Below, piece by piece: positions 21,439 to 30,939 of a stretch of 64,000 nucleotides of DNA. This stretch comes from MWEH01 sp035409945 (GTDB lineage Bacteria; Bacillota; Clostridia; Christensenellales; DTU072): positions 283,953-347,952 of the forward strand of contig DAONQC010000001.1 of assembly GCA_035409945.1 (NCBI GenBank). The letters are read 5' to 3'. The notes beneath the pieces were generated by a model. That model saw only the letters and a program-made list of their open reading frames with translations. It was not told the DNA's origin and did no database searches. Each line of letters starts with the position of its first letter. Within the stretch, counting starts at the first letter, position 1. The position numbers and the translations under genes were made by a program.

Positions 21439-24066
21439 CTAGCGAATTACCTCTTTAAGAGATCTTTCTAGCTTTGCCATTTTTTCTCTATTTGCTATAA
21501 GTTTTTCTTTTTCAGCTTCTACTAAGTGAGCTGGTGCTTTGGCTAAAAAACCTTGATTGTTTAGCATAGATTCATTTCGTTTAATCTCTTTTTCTAACTG
21601 CTCTATTTCTTTTTTTAATCTTGCCGCTTCTTTTTCAAAATCAACCATTTCACCGAGCGGTATTAAAACTTCTATATCCTGAATTACCATACTCACAACT
21701 TTTTCATTTATATCTTCTTTATTGGCTATAAATGAAACACCTGTAACCCCTGCTAGACGCTTTATGTACTCCTGGTTATTAACTATGTTGGCGATATTTT
21801 TATCACTGGTTGACTTTAATACAAATACAGATAATTTTTTACCTGGGTCTACATTCATTTCTGCTCGTATATTACGAATATTACGCACAATCTCTTTTAC
21901 AGTTTCAAAATCTAAGTAACTATCTTTATAAACAAGCTTTTTGTCATGCGTTGGATATTCGGCTACCATAATTGTGTTCTTCTCATCGGTAGCTGACCAT
22001 ATTCTTTCGGTCACAAATGGAATAAATGGGTGAAGTAGTTTTAGTATATTTTTAAGCATAAATAATAGGACACCTTGAGTTGCTTCTTTAGCCTCTTTGT
22101 CTTCACCATATAACGCACTTTTAGAAGCTTCTATATACCAATCGCAAAAATCCGACCATACAAAATCATATAGTTTACTCGCTACAAGACCTAAATCATA
22201 GCTTTTGAAATTCCTATTAACTTCCTTTGTTAGTATATTAAACTTATGTACTATCCACTTATCTGCAGAACTCTTTGGTTTAAATGCTGGATTTGTACAA
22301 TCAGCAGTATTTAATAATACAAATTTCGCTGCGTTCCATAATTTGTTAATAAAGTTTCGCGAAGGCTCTATCTTTTCTTCATTAAAACGCACATCTGCTC
22401 CTGGCGAAACGCCAATACACAAACTAAGTCTAAGAGCATCTGCGCCATATTTATCTATCATCTCTATTGGGTCAACACCATTACCTAGAGACTTACTCAT
22501 TTTACGACCTAGACCATCCCTAACTATCCCATGTATCAAAACTTCAGAAAAAGGCGTTTTCCCCATATGTTCAATACCACTAAAAATCATTCTGGCTACC
22601 CAAAAGAAAATAATATCATAACCAGTTACTAATAGGTTAGTTGGATAAAAACATTTTAAATCTTCAGTATCATCAGGAAAACCTAGTGTAGAAAAAGGCC
22701 ATAATGCACTACTAAACCAAGTATCTAAAACATCCTCATCTTGCTTTAAGTTAGTAGATCCACATTTATTACATTTTGTAGGGTCTGTTTTAGATACAAT
22801 AATTTCACCACAATCTTGACAATACCACGCAGGAATCCTATGCCCCCACCAAAGTTGTCTGGAAATACACCAATCTTTTATGTTTTCCATCCAATTAAAG
22901 TATGTTTTACTAAACCTATCAGGAATAAACTTCGTTTTATTTTTCTTCACCACATCAATTGCTGGCTTTGCAAGTGGCTCCATCTTCACAAACCATTGTT
23001 TACTTACTAATGGTTCTATTACAGTTCCACACCTATAACATACTCCAACATTGTGCGTATATTTTTCTATTTTTTCGATAAGACCTTGAGACTCTAAATC
23101 CTCAACCATTTTTTTACGAGCTGTAAACCTATCTAATCCAACGTATTTATACCCGTTTTTATTTATAAATCCCTTGTCATCAATTACAACGATTGTTTCA
23201 AGATTGTGTCTAGCCCCAACCTCAAAGTCGTTAGGATCATGTGCAGGCGTGATTTTAACAGCGCCAGTTCCAAACTCAACTTCTACATAATCGTCAGCAA
23301 TAATGGGTATTTTCCTATCTGTTAACGGTAAGTTTACATATTTACCGATCTTATCTTTATATCTTTTATCTTTTGGATTTACTGCGACAGCGGTATCTCC
23401 TAGCATGGTTTCTGGTCTTGTAGTAGCAACAATCATATATCCCGAACCATCGGCATAAGGATATCTAATATGCCATAAATGACTATTTTGCTCCTCATAT
23501 TCCACTTCCGCATCCGATAACGCAGTTAAACAGCTCGGGCACCAATTAATTGGTCTTAGCCCTCTGTATATTAATTTCTTTTCATATAAATTAACAAAAA
23601 CTTCCCTTACAGCTTTAGAACATTTTTCATCCATTGTGAAAGCTTCTCTCGACCAATCACAAGAACTACCTAACCTTCTAAGTTGTTTTGAAATTCTTCC
23701 ACCGTAAGTTTCCTTCCACTGATAAGCTCTTTGTAAAAACTCTTCCCTACCTAATTCTTCTTTACTTGTCCCTTCGGATTTTAATAAATCAACAATTTTA
23801 ACTTCTGTAGCTATGCTGGCATGGTCAGTTCCAGGTAACCAGAGTGCAGAAAATCCTTGCATGCGTTTATGCCTAATAACTATATCTTGTAAAGTATTAT
23901 CTAACGCATGTCCCATATGTAACTGCCCCGTTATATTTGGTGGTGGCATCATTATGGTAAATGGAGTTTTATTCTTATCAATAACTGGTTTAAAGTATCC
24001 CTTTGACTCCCAGTTCTCATATATTTTTTGTTCGAATTCTTTTGGCTCTAGCTTATCTAGTCGCAT
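21439..24066 (-). CDS. valS: Valyl-tRNA synthetase
   Basis: Charges tRNA-Val. The class I HIGH-type motif is [13 protein letters not shown] (about residue 42) and the KMSKS loop is RKMSKSLGN (about 525). The editing domain carries [17 protein letters not shown], zinc-binding Cys pairs lie near residues 415-440, and a C-terminal coiled coil (about 805-875) is rich in Glu and Lys. The 875-residue length is standard. It lies 38 bp after pgsA. There is no T-box leader at its start, because the gene sits inside an operon. Confidence 0.97.
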   Translation of the reverse strand: MRLDKLEPKEFEQKIYENWESKGYFKPVIDKNKTPFTIMMPPPNITGQLHMGHALDNTLQDIVIRHKRMQGFSALWLPGTDHASIATEVKIVDLLKSEGTSKEELGREEFLQRAYQWKETYGGRISKQLRRLGSSCDWSREAFTMDEKCSKAVREVFVNLYEKKLIYRGLRPINWCPSCLTALSDAEVEYEEQNSHLWHIRYPYADGSGYMIVATTRPETMLGDTAVAVNPKDKRYKDKIGKYVNLPLTDRKIPIIADDYVEVEFGTGAVKITPAHDPNDFEVGARHNLETIVVIDDKGFINKNGYKYVGLDRFTARKKMVEDLESQGLIEKIEKYTHNVGVCYRCGTVIEPLVSKQWFVKMEPLAKPAIDVVKKNKTKFIPDRFSKTYFNWMENIKDWCISRQLWWGHRIPAWYCQDCGEIIVSKTDPTKCNKCGSTNLKQDEDVLDTWFSSALWPFSTLGFPDDTEDLKCFYPTNLLVTGYDIIFFWVARMIFSGIEHMGKTPFSEVLIHGIVRDGLGRKMSKSLGNGVDPIEMIDKYGADALRLSLCIGVSPGADVRFNEEKIEPSRNFINKLWNAAKFVLLNTADCTNPAFKPKSSADKWIVHKFNILTKEVNRNFKSYDLGLVASKLYDFVWSDFCDWYIEASKSALYGEDKEAKEATQGVLLFMLKNILKLLHPFIPFVTERIWSATDEKNTIMVAEYPTHDKKLVYKDSYLDFETVKEIVRNIRNIRAEMNVDPGKKLSVFVLKSTSDKNIANIVNNQEYIKRLAGVTGVSFIANKEDINEKVVSMVIQDIEVLIPLGEMVDFEKEAARLKKEIEQLEKEIKRNESMLNNQGFLAKAPAHLVEAEKEKLIANREKMAKLERSLKEVIR

Positions 24067-24104
24067 GTATATTTACTCCTCGTGTTTTTTTAAGTTAAAA
24101 GTTC

Positions 24105-24866
24105 TTATTGCGTAGAGACATTATCGTCATTACTTAACTTCTTTTCTTCTTTAAGACTAGCGATAACTTCTTTATAATTTACATCCTCCATGCCCTCTGT
24201 TTCGCGAATGGTTTTCATTTTACCAAACACATCGTTTGGGTCAAGCTTGTTTTTTAAAGATGCTATCATTACCTTGAAGTGTGGTATAGCTTGATGCAAA
24301 TATCCAAAAAATGCAACATATGTTATAATCACAGCCACTCCAATAACTATCCAATCTAGATAAAAAACCTTAGCTCTAAATAGCGGATGGAAAAATGACA
24401 TACAAACGCCTATTGATAAAACAACACTTGCTATTTTACCAGTCATATTTGCCTTTATAGGTGTACTATATTTAAGCAAAAACAACCCGCCTAATATCAT
24501 TAATGCTTCCTTTAGCAATATTGCAACCAAAAAAGCCCAGTGAACAAACCCTAAAATAACCAAAGATAGTAAAGTTGTCACATGCATAAGCTTATCCGCA
24601 ATCGGGTCTAAAGCCGCTCCAAGATCGGATGTTTGATTGAACTTTCTAGCAATCCAGCCATCAAATAGATCTGATGTTGCTGCAACAAGCAAAATAATTA
24701 ACCCAATAAGAGGAATTCCTACTTCTCCTAAATCCAATATGTTAAATGTTATGTACGTATTTTTATCTAAAGTACACCACATAATAAACGGTATACACAA
24801 AATCCTAAAAAAAGTTATTATATTAGGAATTGTCCATATTTGCGATTTAATTTCTTCGTTTTTCAT
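24105..24866 (-). CDS. pgsA: CDP-diacylglycerol--glycerol-3-phosphate 3-phosphatidyltransferase
   Basis: Makes phosphatidylglycerolphosphate in the membrane, the first committed step to phosphatidylglycerol. The CDP-alcohol phosphotransferase signature is complete: DLFDGWIARKF...DLGAALDPIADK, with the three spaced aspartates. About five to six hydrophobic helices follow. A hydrophilic C-terminal tail of about 65 residues is longer than usual (most PgsA proteins are near 180-200 residues). An upstream in-frame ATG exists at 24908. ATG 24866 is preferred because GGGGAG lies 8 nt before it, giving 253 residues. Confidence 0.92.
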   Translation of the reverse strand: MKNEEIKSQIWTIPNIITFFRILCIPFIMWCTLDKNTYITFNILDLGEVGIPLIGLIILLVAATSDLFDGWIARKFNQTSDLGAALDPIADKLMHVTTLLSLVILGFVHWAFLVAILLKEALMILGGLFLLKYSTPIKANMTGKIASVVLSIGVCMSFFHPLFRAKVFYLDWIVIGVAVIITYVAFFGYLHQAIPHFKVMIASLKNKLDPNDVFGKMKTIRETEGMEDVNYKEVIASLKEEKKLSNDDNVSTQ

Positions 24867-25017
24867 AATTTTTACTCCCCACCTAGTGTAATAATATTCA
24901 TACACCACCTAAAACAGTTTACACCTTTTTAATAAATGAATAAAACATTTTTTGTATATACTCTGGTTTGCATTTTTTAATATATTGCTTTTTATGCAAT
25001 TTTTGACCAGAATAATT

Positions 25018-26019
25018 TTATCTCTTATTCCCTAATATCGCCTCGTACTTATTTGTAGTTTCATTAACAATCAAACTCATACCGTTAACTGTAGCTATTG
25101 TCGGACGAGGTGCAACTTTTACTGGCAAATATAGATACCTTGCTAGAAAGTCAGTCAACCCTCTCATTTCTGCTCCCCCACCAGCTATTAAGACTCCATT
25201 TTCTGATATCTCAGCAAGTGTTGTGGCTGGGATAGTTGTTAGTAAGCTCTCTAACACCTCGACAAGTTTTTTATACATAGCAGTAATGCTTGGCCTGATG
25301 TGTTCAGCCTTAATCTCTATTTTCCGCATTTTCTGATCTATTATATCCTGCCCGATTACATCCATTGTGGATGTGTCATTTTCATACAGGGTGCCAATAC
25401 CCATTTTAAGTTTTTCTGCAGTAGCACTACTGATTTTTAAATTATATTTTTCAAGTGCCATTGTTTTTATATCATCGTTAATAGTATTACCAGCTAAGTT
25501 TACAGTTAGTCCTGTCACTATTCCTGTTTCATCAATAACTCCCAGTTCAGTTACTCCTGCACCAAAAAGCGCCACAAGAGTGCTTCCTTTTGTGTAAGGA
25601 AGTAAACCTAGCATGCTTTCTATTATTGTCACATCATTTCTACCTGCCTTGACTACTGCACTCTCCATCAGTTCTCTTTCAGCTATTGACAGTCCGCAAG
25701 GGATTAGTACATATACTCTTGCGCTATCTGCAAATCGTTTAGGCAAATACTTACTCAAAATATCTTTAATTATCAAGCTCATCGCATCGACATTGGTTAC
25801 AACACCCTCTTCAACTGGATGGGTTATGTAACTATGATTTGGAATTTTACCTATCATTTTTATAGCGTTGTGTCCGTATGCAAGTAGTTCTAATGTATGG
25901 CTTCTTGTCACTATGGCAATACTAGGCTCTCTCACTATACCTGCGTCGGTAAGTACCGTTATATTTGCAGAACCCATTTCGATAATGACTGTATTGCCTC
26001 TTCTACGTTTATTTCTCAT
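25018..26019 (-). CDS. MreB-like actin-fold protein with altered nucleotide site
   Basis: A 333-residue protein of the MreB/Mbl group, placed after maf as mreB genes often are, with an 11-bp overlap. The fold is recognisable across its length (ITHPVEEGVV, VYVLIPCGLS, LIAGGGAEMRGL). However, the phosphate-1 motif D-x-G-T-A-N is EMGSANI (Asp to Glu14, Thr to Ser17). Phosphate-2 D-I-G-G-G-T is LFGAGVT, with the Asp lost at 151 and a Gly changed to Ala154. The usual EPxAAA stretch is IESMLGLLP. It may bind nucleotide poorly and act as a scaffold or regulatory paralogue. MreC and MreD are not adjacent. Confidence 0.75.
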   Translation of the reverse strand: MRNKRRRGNTVIIEMGSANITVLTDAGIVREPSIAIVTRSHTLELLAYGHNAIKMIGKIPNHSYITHPVEEGVVTNVDAMSLIIKDILSKYLPKRFADSARVYVLIPCGLSIAERELMESAVVKAGRNDVTIIESMLGLLPYTKGSTLVALFGAGVTELGVIDETGIVTGLTVNLAGNTINDDIKTMALEKYNLKISSATAEKLKMGIGTLYENDTSTMDVIGQDIIDQKMRKIEIKAEHIRPSITAMYKKLVEVLESLLTTIPATTLAEISENGVLIAGGGAEMRGLTDFLARYLYLPVKVAPRPTIATVNGMSLIVNETTNKYEAILGNKR

Positions 26020-26575
26020 CTACAATCCCGAACCTAACTAAAATGTCTTTTAATTCATCTTTAGGCATTCCCATTATATTGTAAAAACCCTCTTCCGAAT
26101 AACCTGAAACAAGCATATTATCCTGTATCCCATAAGATCCTGCTTTATCCATATATTCGTAATTATCCAAGTAATACTCGATATCGCTATCCTTTAAATT
26201 TTTGAAAACCACATCGGAGCACACTGCTTCTTGAATAATTTTATTCCCCTTCTTTACTACTAATCCAGAATAAACTTGATGATTTTTATTGGCTAATTCT
26301 CTCAACATATTAGCAGCATCTTCACGAGAGGTTGGTTTTCCATAATAGTTACCGTCTCTATATACTAAAGTGTCGCAAGATATTATCACATCATATTTTT
26401 CTGGGTTTTGTACACCAGTTAGCTTTCTATATGCAATTTCTAGTACAGTATCTTCTGGAGTTTTTCCAACAAAAGACTCCTCGCATTCGCTCCCCTTCGA
26501 AACGAACTTATCTCCTATAAGCTGGGAGAGTATCTCTATTCGGCGAGGGGATTTTGAAGCGAGTAGTATTTTCAT
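26009..26575 (-). CDS. maf: Maf-like nucleoside triphosphate pyrophosphatase
   Basis: Hydrolyses dTTP, UTP or modified pyrimidine triphosphates; the family is linked to septum control. The N-terminal LLASKSPRRIEIL is the Maf signature, with catalytic residues in ISCDTLV and YGKP. The 188-residue length is normal. Its start abuts the ppx stop codon and its end overlaps the MreB-like gene, so the three genes form one tightly packed unit. Confidence 0.93.
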   Translation of the reverse strand: MKILLASKSPRRIEILSQLIGDKFVSKGSECEESFVGKTPEDTVLEIAYRKLTGVQNPEKYDVIISCDTLVYRDGNYYGKPTSREDAANMLRELANKNHQVYSGLVVKKGNKIIQEAVCSDVVFKNLKDSDIEYYLDNYEYMDKAGSYGIQDNMLVSGYSEEGFYNIMGMPKDELKDILVRFGIVDEK

Positions 26576-28090
26576 TTACAGTATCTCTAGTGTTTTCTTG
26601 AAAGCGCGTTTAAATTCTGGATATGCATACATTGCATTCTTGATTTCAAGTGTGATATCACCAGTAGATTTTGTCTTCATAATTACACTATCACCTAAAA
26701 CATCACAAACTATTTCGGTAATCAAGCCACCCTTTCCTCTTTCAAAGCATTCGGCGATTCTGACTATCACGCCTAGTTTTTTGACAGCTTCTACTTCATC
26801 TTCATTAAGCATAGCGATGTATTTCTCCATGCCTAAATCCTCTAAACTTTCTTTTTCATGGCACCCTGCTACTAAACTAGCCATTACTAAATCTTTTTGT
26901 GGAATGCCATAAAGGTTGCTATTCATAATAAGGTACATAGAATGCTTATGATGGTCATAAAACTTAAATTTTGTACCTAAATCATGTAGCATACTGGCCA
27001 CTCGTAATATTTTAACGTATGGACGAGGGAGTTTATGAAGCACTCTCAATTGCTTAAATAATTGCATAGACAAATCGTAGACATGCTCACAATGTTTAAT
27101 GTTTAAGTCGAACTTGTTAAGAAGAGTATATATCCCATGTCCAGTTATATCACTAATAGGTTTTTCTACAACGGACGGTACTGCATATCTAAACATAGCT
27201 CCTTCTCTTAAACCTGCACCTCCGATAGTTATCTCTTCAAAATTTGTAATTTTCTTTATCGCTTCAATAATTGAAAGTGCTGCTGGGAATATATCTGCTC
27301 TTGCACTTGATAACCCCTTTATCCTTGCCATCAATTCAAGCGTTAACGGCTTTATTGTGTCATAGATAGTATCAAACTCAGCAAATGAAACCGTATAATT
27401 ATGCGCCATGTTTAAGGGATAGTTTTTCAATTTACGACTAATTCTTCCTAAGTTTCTTATAGACCCGCCTACTCCAACTAACTTTGTTTCTGGGTCGATA
27501 TCTTTTACCCAAGCAACATTTTCGTCTAAATACTTGCCTACATACTCTTCAATTGCATGCGCTCTAGCTTCAGCATTTTCTATTTCAGCAAACTTTTCTG
27601 TAATAGTTACAGCGCCAAAAGGTAGTGTATCTTGAGATATGAGTGTCCTTCTGTTATAGTAAATCATTTTGGTACTACCACCACCTATATCGATAATGAG
27701 TCCTTTGGGAATTTCCATTGAATTTATTACGCCTGTATACACTAATGCAGCCTCTTCTTCTTGCGAAAGGACTTGTAGTTTAATTCCACAAGCCGACTCA
27801 ACCTCTTCAACAAATGCATTTCGATTGTTTGCCATTCTAACTGCAGCAGTTCCATATGCAAATACCTTGTCAACATTATGGCTTTCATATAGGGTTTTAA
27901 ACGTTTTTAACGTTCTAAGAGTTTGAGCTATTCTCAAAGGTTTCAAAAAGCCGTCAATCTCCATACCTTTAGCCAATCTAACTGGCTCTTTTAATTCATC
28001 AATAACGGAGAAATATCCCCCTTCACTAACCTCAGCAATAACTATTCTTGCTGAATTTGAACCTAAATCAATAATTGCTATTCTTTCCAT
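26576..28090 (-). CDS. ppx: Exopolyphosphatase / pppGpp phosphatase (Ppx/GppA) with HD domain
   Basis: A 504-residue protein with the ASKHA-fold Ppx/GppA domain (about 1-300): IIDLGSNSARIVI, LIIDIGGGSTKMIYY and the Glu-containing SQEEEAALVY. A C-terminal HD-type domain follows (about 320-500, with SMLHDLGTKF). It probably removes phosphate from polyphosphate or pppGpp, linking to stress signalling. The HD part resembles the C-terminal helices of E. coli PPX/GppA. The next two genes follow with no gap. Confidence 0.9.
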   Translation of the reverse strand: MERIAIIDLGSNSARIVIAEVSEGGYFSVIDELKEPVRLAKGMEIDGFLKPLRIAQTLRTLKTFKTLYESHNVDKVFAYGTAAVRMANNRNAFVEEVESACGIKLQVLSQEEEAALVYTGVINSMEIPKGLIIDIGGGSTKMIYYNRRTLISQDTLPFGAVTITEKFAEIENAEARAHAIEEYVGKYLDENVAWVKDIDPETKLVGVGGSIRNLGRISRKLKNYPLNMAHNYTVSFAEFDTIYDTIKPLTLELMARIKGLSSARADIFPAALSIIEAIKKITNFEEITIGGAGLREGAMFRYAVPSVVEKPISDITGHGIYTLLNKFDLNIKHCEHVYDLSMQLFKQLRVLHKLPRPYVKILRVASMLHDLGTKFKFYDHHKHSMYLIMNSNLYGIPQKDLVMASLVAGCHEKESLEDLGMEKYIAMLNEDEVEAVKKLGVIVRIAECFERGKGGLITEIVCDVLGDSVIMKTKSTGDITLEIKNAMYAYPEFKRAFKKTLEIL

Positions 28091-28137
28091 TTTTTTCCTT
28101 TTCCATTCTTTATATATTTTATTTTGTAAATTTTGCT

Positions 28138-29100
28138 TTAAACATTCACTACATTAACAGGACTACCTTTCAAAAAGGAAGCCAAGTTATCAACTGCTAT
28201 ATCCATGAGCCTACTTCTTGCTTCAAACGTAGCCCAAGAAATATGTGGAGTAATGGCTACATTCTTAGCTTTAAAAATTGGACTATCTGATTGGGGTGGC
28301 TCTTTCTCCAAAACATCTAGTCCCGCACCAGCGATTATCCCTTTATTTAACGCTTCTGCTAATGCTTCCTCATCAACTAACGGACCTCTTGCTGTGTTTA
28401 TCAATACCGCACTACTTTTCATCATAGCAAGTGTATCTCTATTGATCATCTTTCTGTTTTCACTCGTTAGAGGACAATTTAAAGATACAACGTCTGAGCT
28501 TTTTAACAATTCTTCTAAAGAGTCTACATACCTAAATGTGCTTGTTTCTTTATGGGATTTAACCTTATCAAGAGCAATAACTTTCATGCCGAAGGCTTGA
28601 GCGACCCTACCAACACCAGCACCAATATTGCCATATCCGACAATTCCCATTATTTTTCCAGATAGTTCCTTTAGGCCACCATCTTTATAGTAACAATAGT
28701 CAGGACACCTAGACCATTCCCCTTGTTTGACTGTTTTTAAGTGATAACTAAGTGAAGCGTATAGCTCGAGTAACAAAGCAAACACCATTTGTACCACACT
28801 ATCAGTACCATATGTTGGGATATTTGTCACTACAATATTTTTCTTTTTCGCATACTCAATATCAATAACATCGAAACCTGTTGCCAAAACACCTATATAT
28901 CTCAATTTTGGTAGTCTATCTATTATCTCTTTGGTTATTCTGCACTTGTTGGTAATTATTATGTCAGCATCAATGGAGCGTTGAACAATATCTTCTTGCG
29001 CAGTACGATCATAATACTGCACAGAACCTAACTCAAAAAAACCATCCCAAGATAGATCTCCGTGATTCAAACAATAGCCATCTAAAATTACGATTCTCAA
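28138..29100 (-). CDS. D-isomer-specific 2-hydroxyacid dehydrogenase (hydroxypyruvate/glycerate type)
   Basis: A 320-residue NAD(P)-dependent dehydrogenase. The Rossmann motif is GYGNIGAGVGRVAQAFG (about residue 150). The catalytic triad is the Arg in NTARGPLVDE, the Glu in LDVLEKEPP and the His in ITPHISWAT. Substrate could be hydroxypyruvate, glyoxylate or another 2-oxoacid; the overall pattern is closest to glycerate dehydrogenase. The start is TTG at 29100, supported by an AGGAGG site 4 nt upstream; no in-frame ATG lies near it. Confidence 0.87.
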   Translation of the reverse strand: MRIVILDGYCLNHGDLSWDGFFELGSVQYYDRTAQEDIVQRSIDADIIITNKCRITKEIIDRLPKLRYIGVLATGFDVIDIEYAKKKNIVVTNIPTYGTDSVVQMVFALLLELYASLSYHLKTVKQGEWSRCPDYCYYKDGGLKELSGKIMGIVGYGNIGAGVGRVAQAFGMKVIALDKVKSHKETSTFRYVDSLEELLKSSDVVSLNCPLTSENRKMINRDTLAMMKSSAVLINTARGPLVDEEALAEALNKGIIAGAGLDVLEKEPPQSDSPIFKAKNVAITPHISWATFEARSRLMDIAVDNLASFLKGSPVNVVNV

Positions 29101-29123
29101 AATGCCTCCTATTATCCTTGTTT

Positions 29124-29169
29124 ATTTTAAACTATATACTTCAAATAGTCAATAACGCGCGAGCGCGCA
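29124..29169 (-). promoter_or_regulatory. Promoter of the 2-hydroxyacid dehydrogenase gene with GC-rich block upstream
   Basis: Minus-strand TTGACT (29047 region read as 29147-29152), a 17-bp spacer and TAAAAT (29124-29129). Directly above the -35 box lies a GCGCGAGCGCGC block (29157-29168), conspicuous in AT-rich DNA and nearly self-complementary. It is a possible operator. Confidence 0.65.
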
Positions 29170-29381
29170 ATTTACAAAGGACTTTTTATAGTTTAAAACA
29201 AATCTGACACCTTCTATTCTCTTTTCCTTCGCCTCTAGCACCAAAAAGATTAAACAACTTAAATATTAGCGTTGTCCTACAAGGGACTTTGTAGCACAGG
29301 CTACATAATAATTGATATATTCTTCATCCTATACCTTTATTACTCAAAAAATATAAAAAACTAAAACCTTAATTATGTTGA

Positions 29382-29586
29382 GATTTCCGGATAATTAACA
29401 CCTTTTTGAGAATAGATTCAGATGTTTTAGGGCTATAAAAACCAATTATTTTCACTTAGGTGATTTTGCGTACAAGGAAACTATTAGCATTTTTCCTTTG
29501 AATTCTCGGCAACTCCCACTTTTTTGAGAATAAATTCAGATGTTTTAGAGCTATAAAAAACCAAGCTATTTATGCTTGGTGGTTTT
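29382..29586 (-). repeat. Two decayed copies of the DUF1508 gene end
   Basis: A block with TTTTTGAGAATA, then ATTCAGATGTTTTAG and a CTATAAAA tract, recurs 118 bp apart (near 29403 and 29521). Each is followed by a terminator-like hairpin, intact at 29554-29586 and degenerate near 29437-29466. A copy of the gene's C-terminus lies between them: the minus strand reads VGVAENSKEKC-stop, against the real VEEPIEEKM-stop about 129 bp away. The rest of this 514-bp gap (29170-29381) shows no gene or clear signal. Confidence 0.7.
29554..29586 (-). terminator. Terminator of the DUF1508 gene
   Basis: ACCAAGC and GCTTGGT form a stem around a 7-nt AT loop, followed by six Ts on the minus strand. Confidence 0.85.
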
Positions 29587-29614
29587 ACTACATTACACTT
29601 TTATATAAACAATG

Positions 29615-30679
29615 TTACATTTTTTCTTCTATTGGCTCCTCAACCTGTTTTTCATCAACTTGTTTTAAACTATCTAAATAAGCTTGAAACTCGTCTGTTC
29701 CAACATACTCTATTTTTCGTGTTTGTTCACTAAATTCGTGTAAATCAAGTACATCCTTGAGAGCTTGGATAGCGTTAATACAATTCCATTTATTTATAAA
29801 TCCCTGACTAGCCAGTAATACTATTCCGTTCGATGAAACCAACTTATATCTGTACCTAAAGTCGCTGTCTAAAAATACTTCATATGTGGGCAGTCCAACC
29901 ACTGGGACATAATCAAATTTTGTTGCATCTGTATAATTTGCCCTTCTTCCTATATCTATTATATTAGCTGCAGAAGTGTTCGCATCTAACTTCTTATCAA
30001 ATGGTTGAGAATGTGCTAAAGTCCTTCCATTGCTAGCTCTAAACCTAAGTCTATACTTGTTCTTAAAGTCTTTGTATAAAATAATTTCCCCTGGGGAGCT
30101 TGCCAAATTAATGTCATAAATAAAATCATCATCAAATGAACTTTTGACTCTTTCTGGGACCGGCTTTTCTTTAGTTGGCCTTGGTTTTTTAGGCTTGGCT
30201 AGTATTGGTGTCATAATTATAGATGTTATATTCTCATCTTCAGTTGTCGTTTCCTTTTTAGTCATTCTATTTTGAGCCAAAGCTTCTTCTGCTTCGTAAT
30301 ATTCTAACTGATTAACCCTTTCGTAGCGGTCGTTGTAATAACTAGCATCAACGGGAGTAATTCTACTTTTTTCATTCGGCTCATTTGGAAACACAAACAT
30401 AGCTTGATCTTCAACCCAAGTCAGTTCGCTCCCAGCTTCCTTTGTCAAAATATCATCTTCAAAATCATACTCGTCATAGTTTAATGGTTCTGATTTTGTT
30501 GCAAGTAGGCTTCGTATTTCAGCTTCGTTTTCCCGACCTTCTGCCTTCTTTTTCTTCATTTTCTTTCTAGACATAACAATGCTCACAATAGCTACCACAA
30601 CTAAAATCACTACAAGTGCAACCGCTATAGCTACTAGCACACCACTTATTGAATCTAAATATTCAAGGAATTTCTCCAT
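29615..30679 (-). CDS. Membrane-anchored protein with two DUF1508 (YegP-like) domains
   Basis: A 354-residue protein with one N-terminal hydrophobic helix (about residues 10-37), a basic segment and a long acidic, low-complexity linker. Near the C-terminus are two DUF1508 repeats: IILYKDFKNKYRLRFRASNG and, after a spacer, VFLDSDFRYRYKLVSSNG, each followed by S-Q-x-F. DUF1508 modules are small beta domains of uncertain function, usually soluble and tandem. The longer frame to 30709 would begin beside the -10 box; ATG 30679 has GGAGGG 6 nt upstream, so I start there. Confidence 0.8.
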   Translation of the reverse strand: MEKFLEYLDSISGVLVAIAVALVVILVVVAIVSIVMSRKKMKKKKAEGRENEAEIRSLLATKSEPLNYDEYDFEDDILTKEAGSELTWVEDQAMFVFPNEPNEKSRITPVDASYYNDRYERVNQLEYYEAEEALAQNRMTKKETTTEDENITSIIMTPILAKPKKPRPTKEKPVPERVKSSFDDDFIYDINLASSPGEIILYKDFKNKYRLRFRASNGRTLAHSQPFDKKLDANTSAANIIDIGRRANYTDATKFDYVPVVGLPTYEVFLDSDFRYRYKLVSSNGIVLLASQGFINKWNCINAIQALKDVLDLHEFSEQTRKIEYVGTDEFQAYLDSLKQVDEKQVEEPIEEKM

Positions 30680-30720
30680 GCTCACCCTCCAAGGTGCCAT
30701 TAATTTCATCTACTTTCTAA

Positions 30721-30749
30721 ATTATACATAATCGCATATGCTTTTTCAA
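30721..30749 (-). promoter_or_regulatory. Promoter of the DUF1508 gene
   Basis: Minus-strand TTGAAA (30744-30749), a 17-bp spacer and perfect TATAAT (30721-30726). The remaining gap up to 30939 shows no other signal, and no clear terminator for the gene upstream. Confidence 0.8.
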
Positions 30750-30939
30750 TAAATGTAAACTTAATAACAATACTAAAACATGTGCTACTCATACATTTTA
30801 TTGTAATTAATTTATTCAAAGTCCAGCAGTATAAGTACGTTCAAGCAAATGTTTTTGACCGCCAAGTAACCGCATCACTGTAGAAAGTTAAACATAAGCA
30901 ATTCAAGCTAATTAATCAAAATTGCTTTTCGCAAACAGT

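Noticed and set aside
29382..29586. CRISPR-like spacing of similar blocks
   Set aside because: The blocks are few, about 118 bp apart, degenerate, and match the neighbouring gene end and terminator rather than a short constant repeat.
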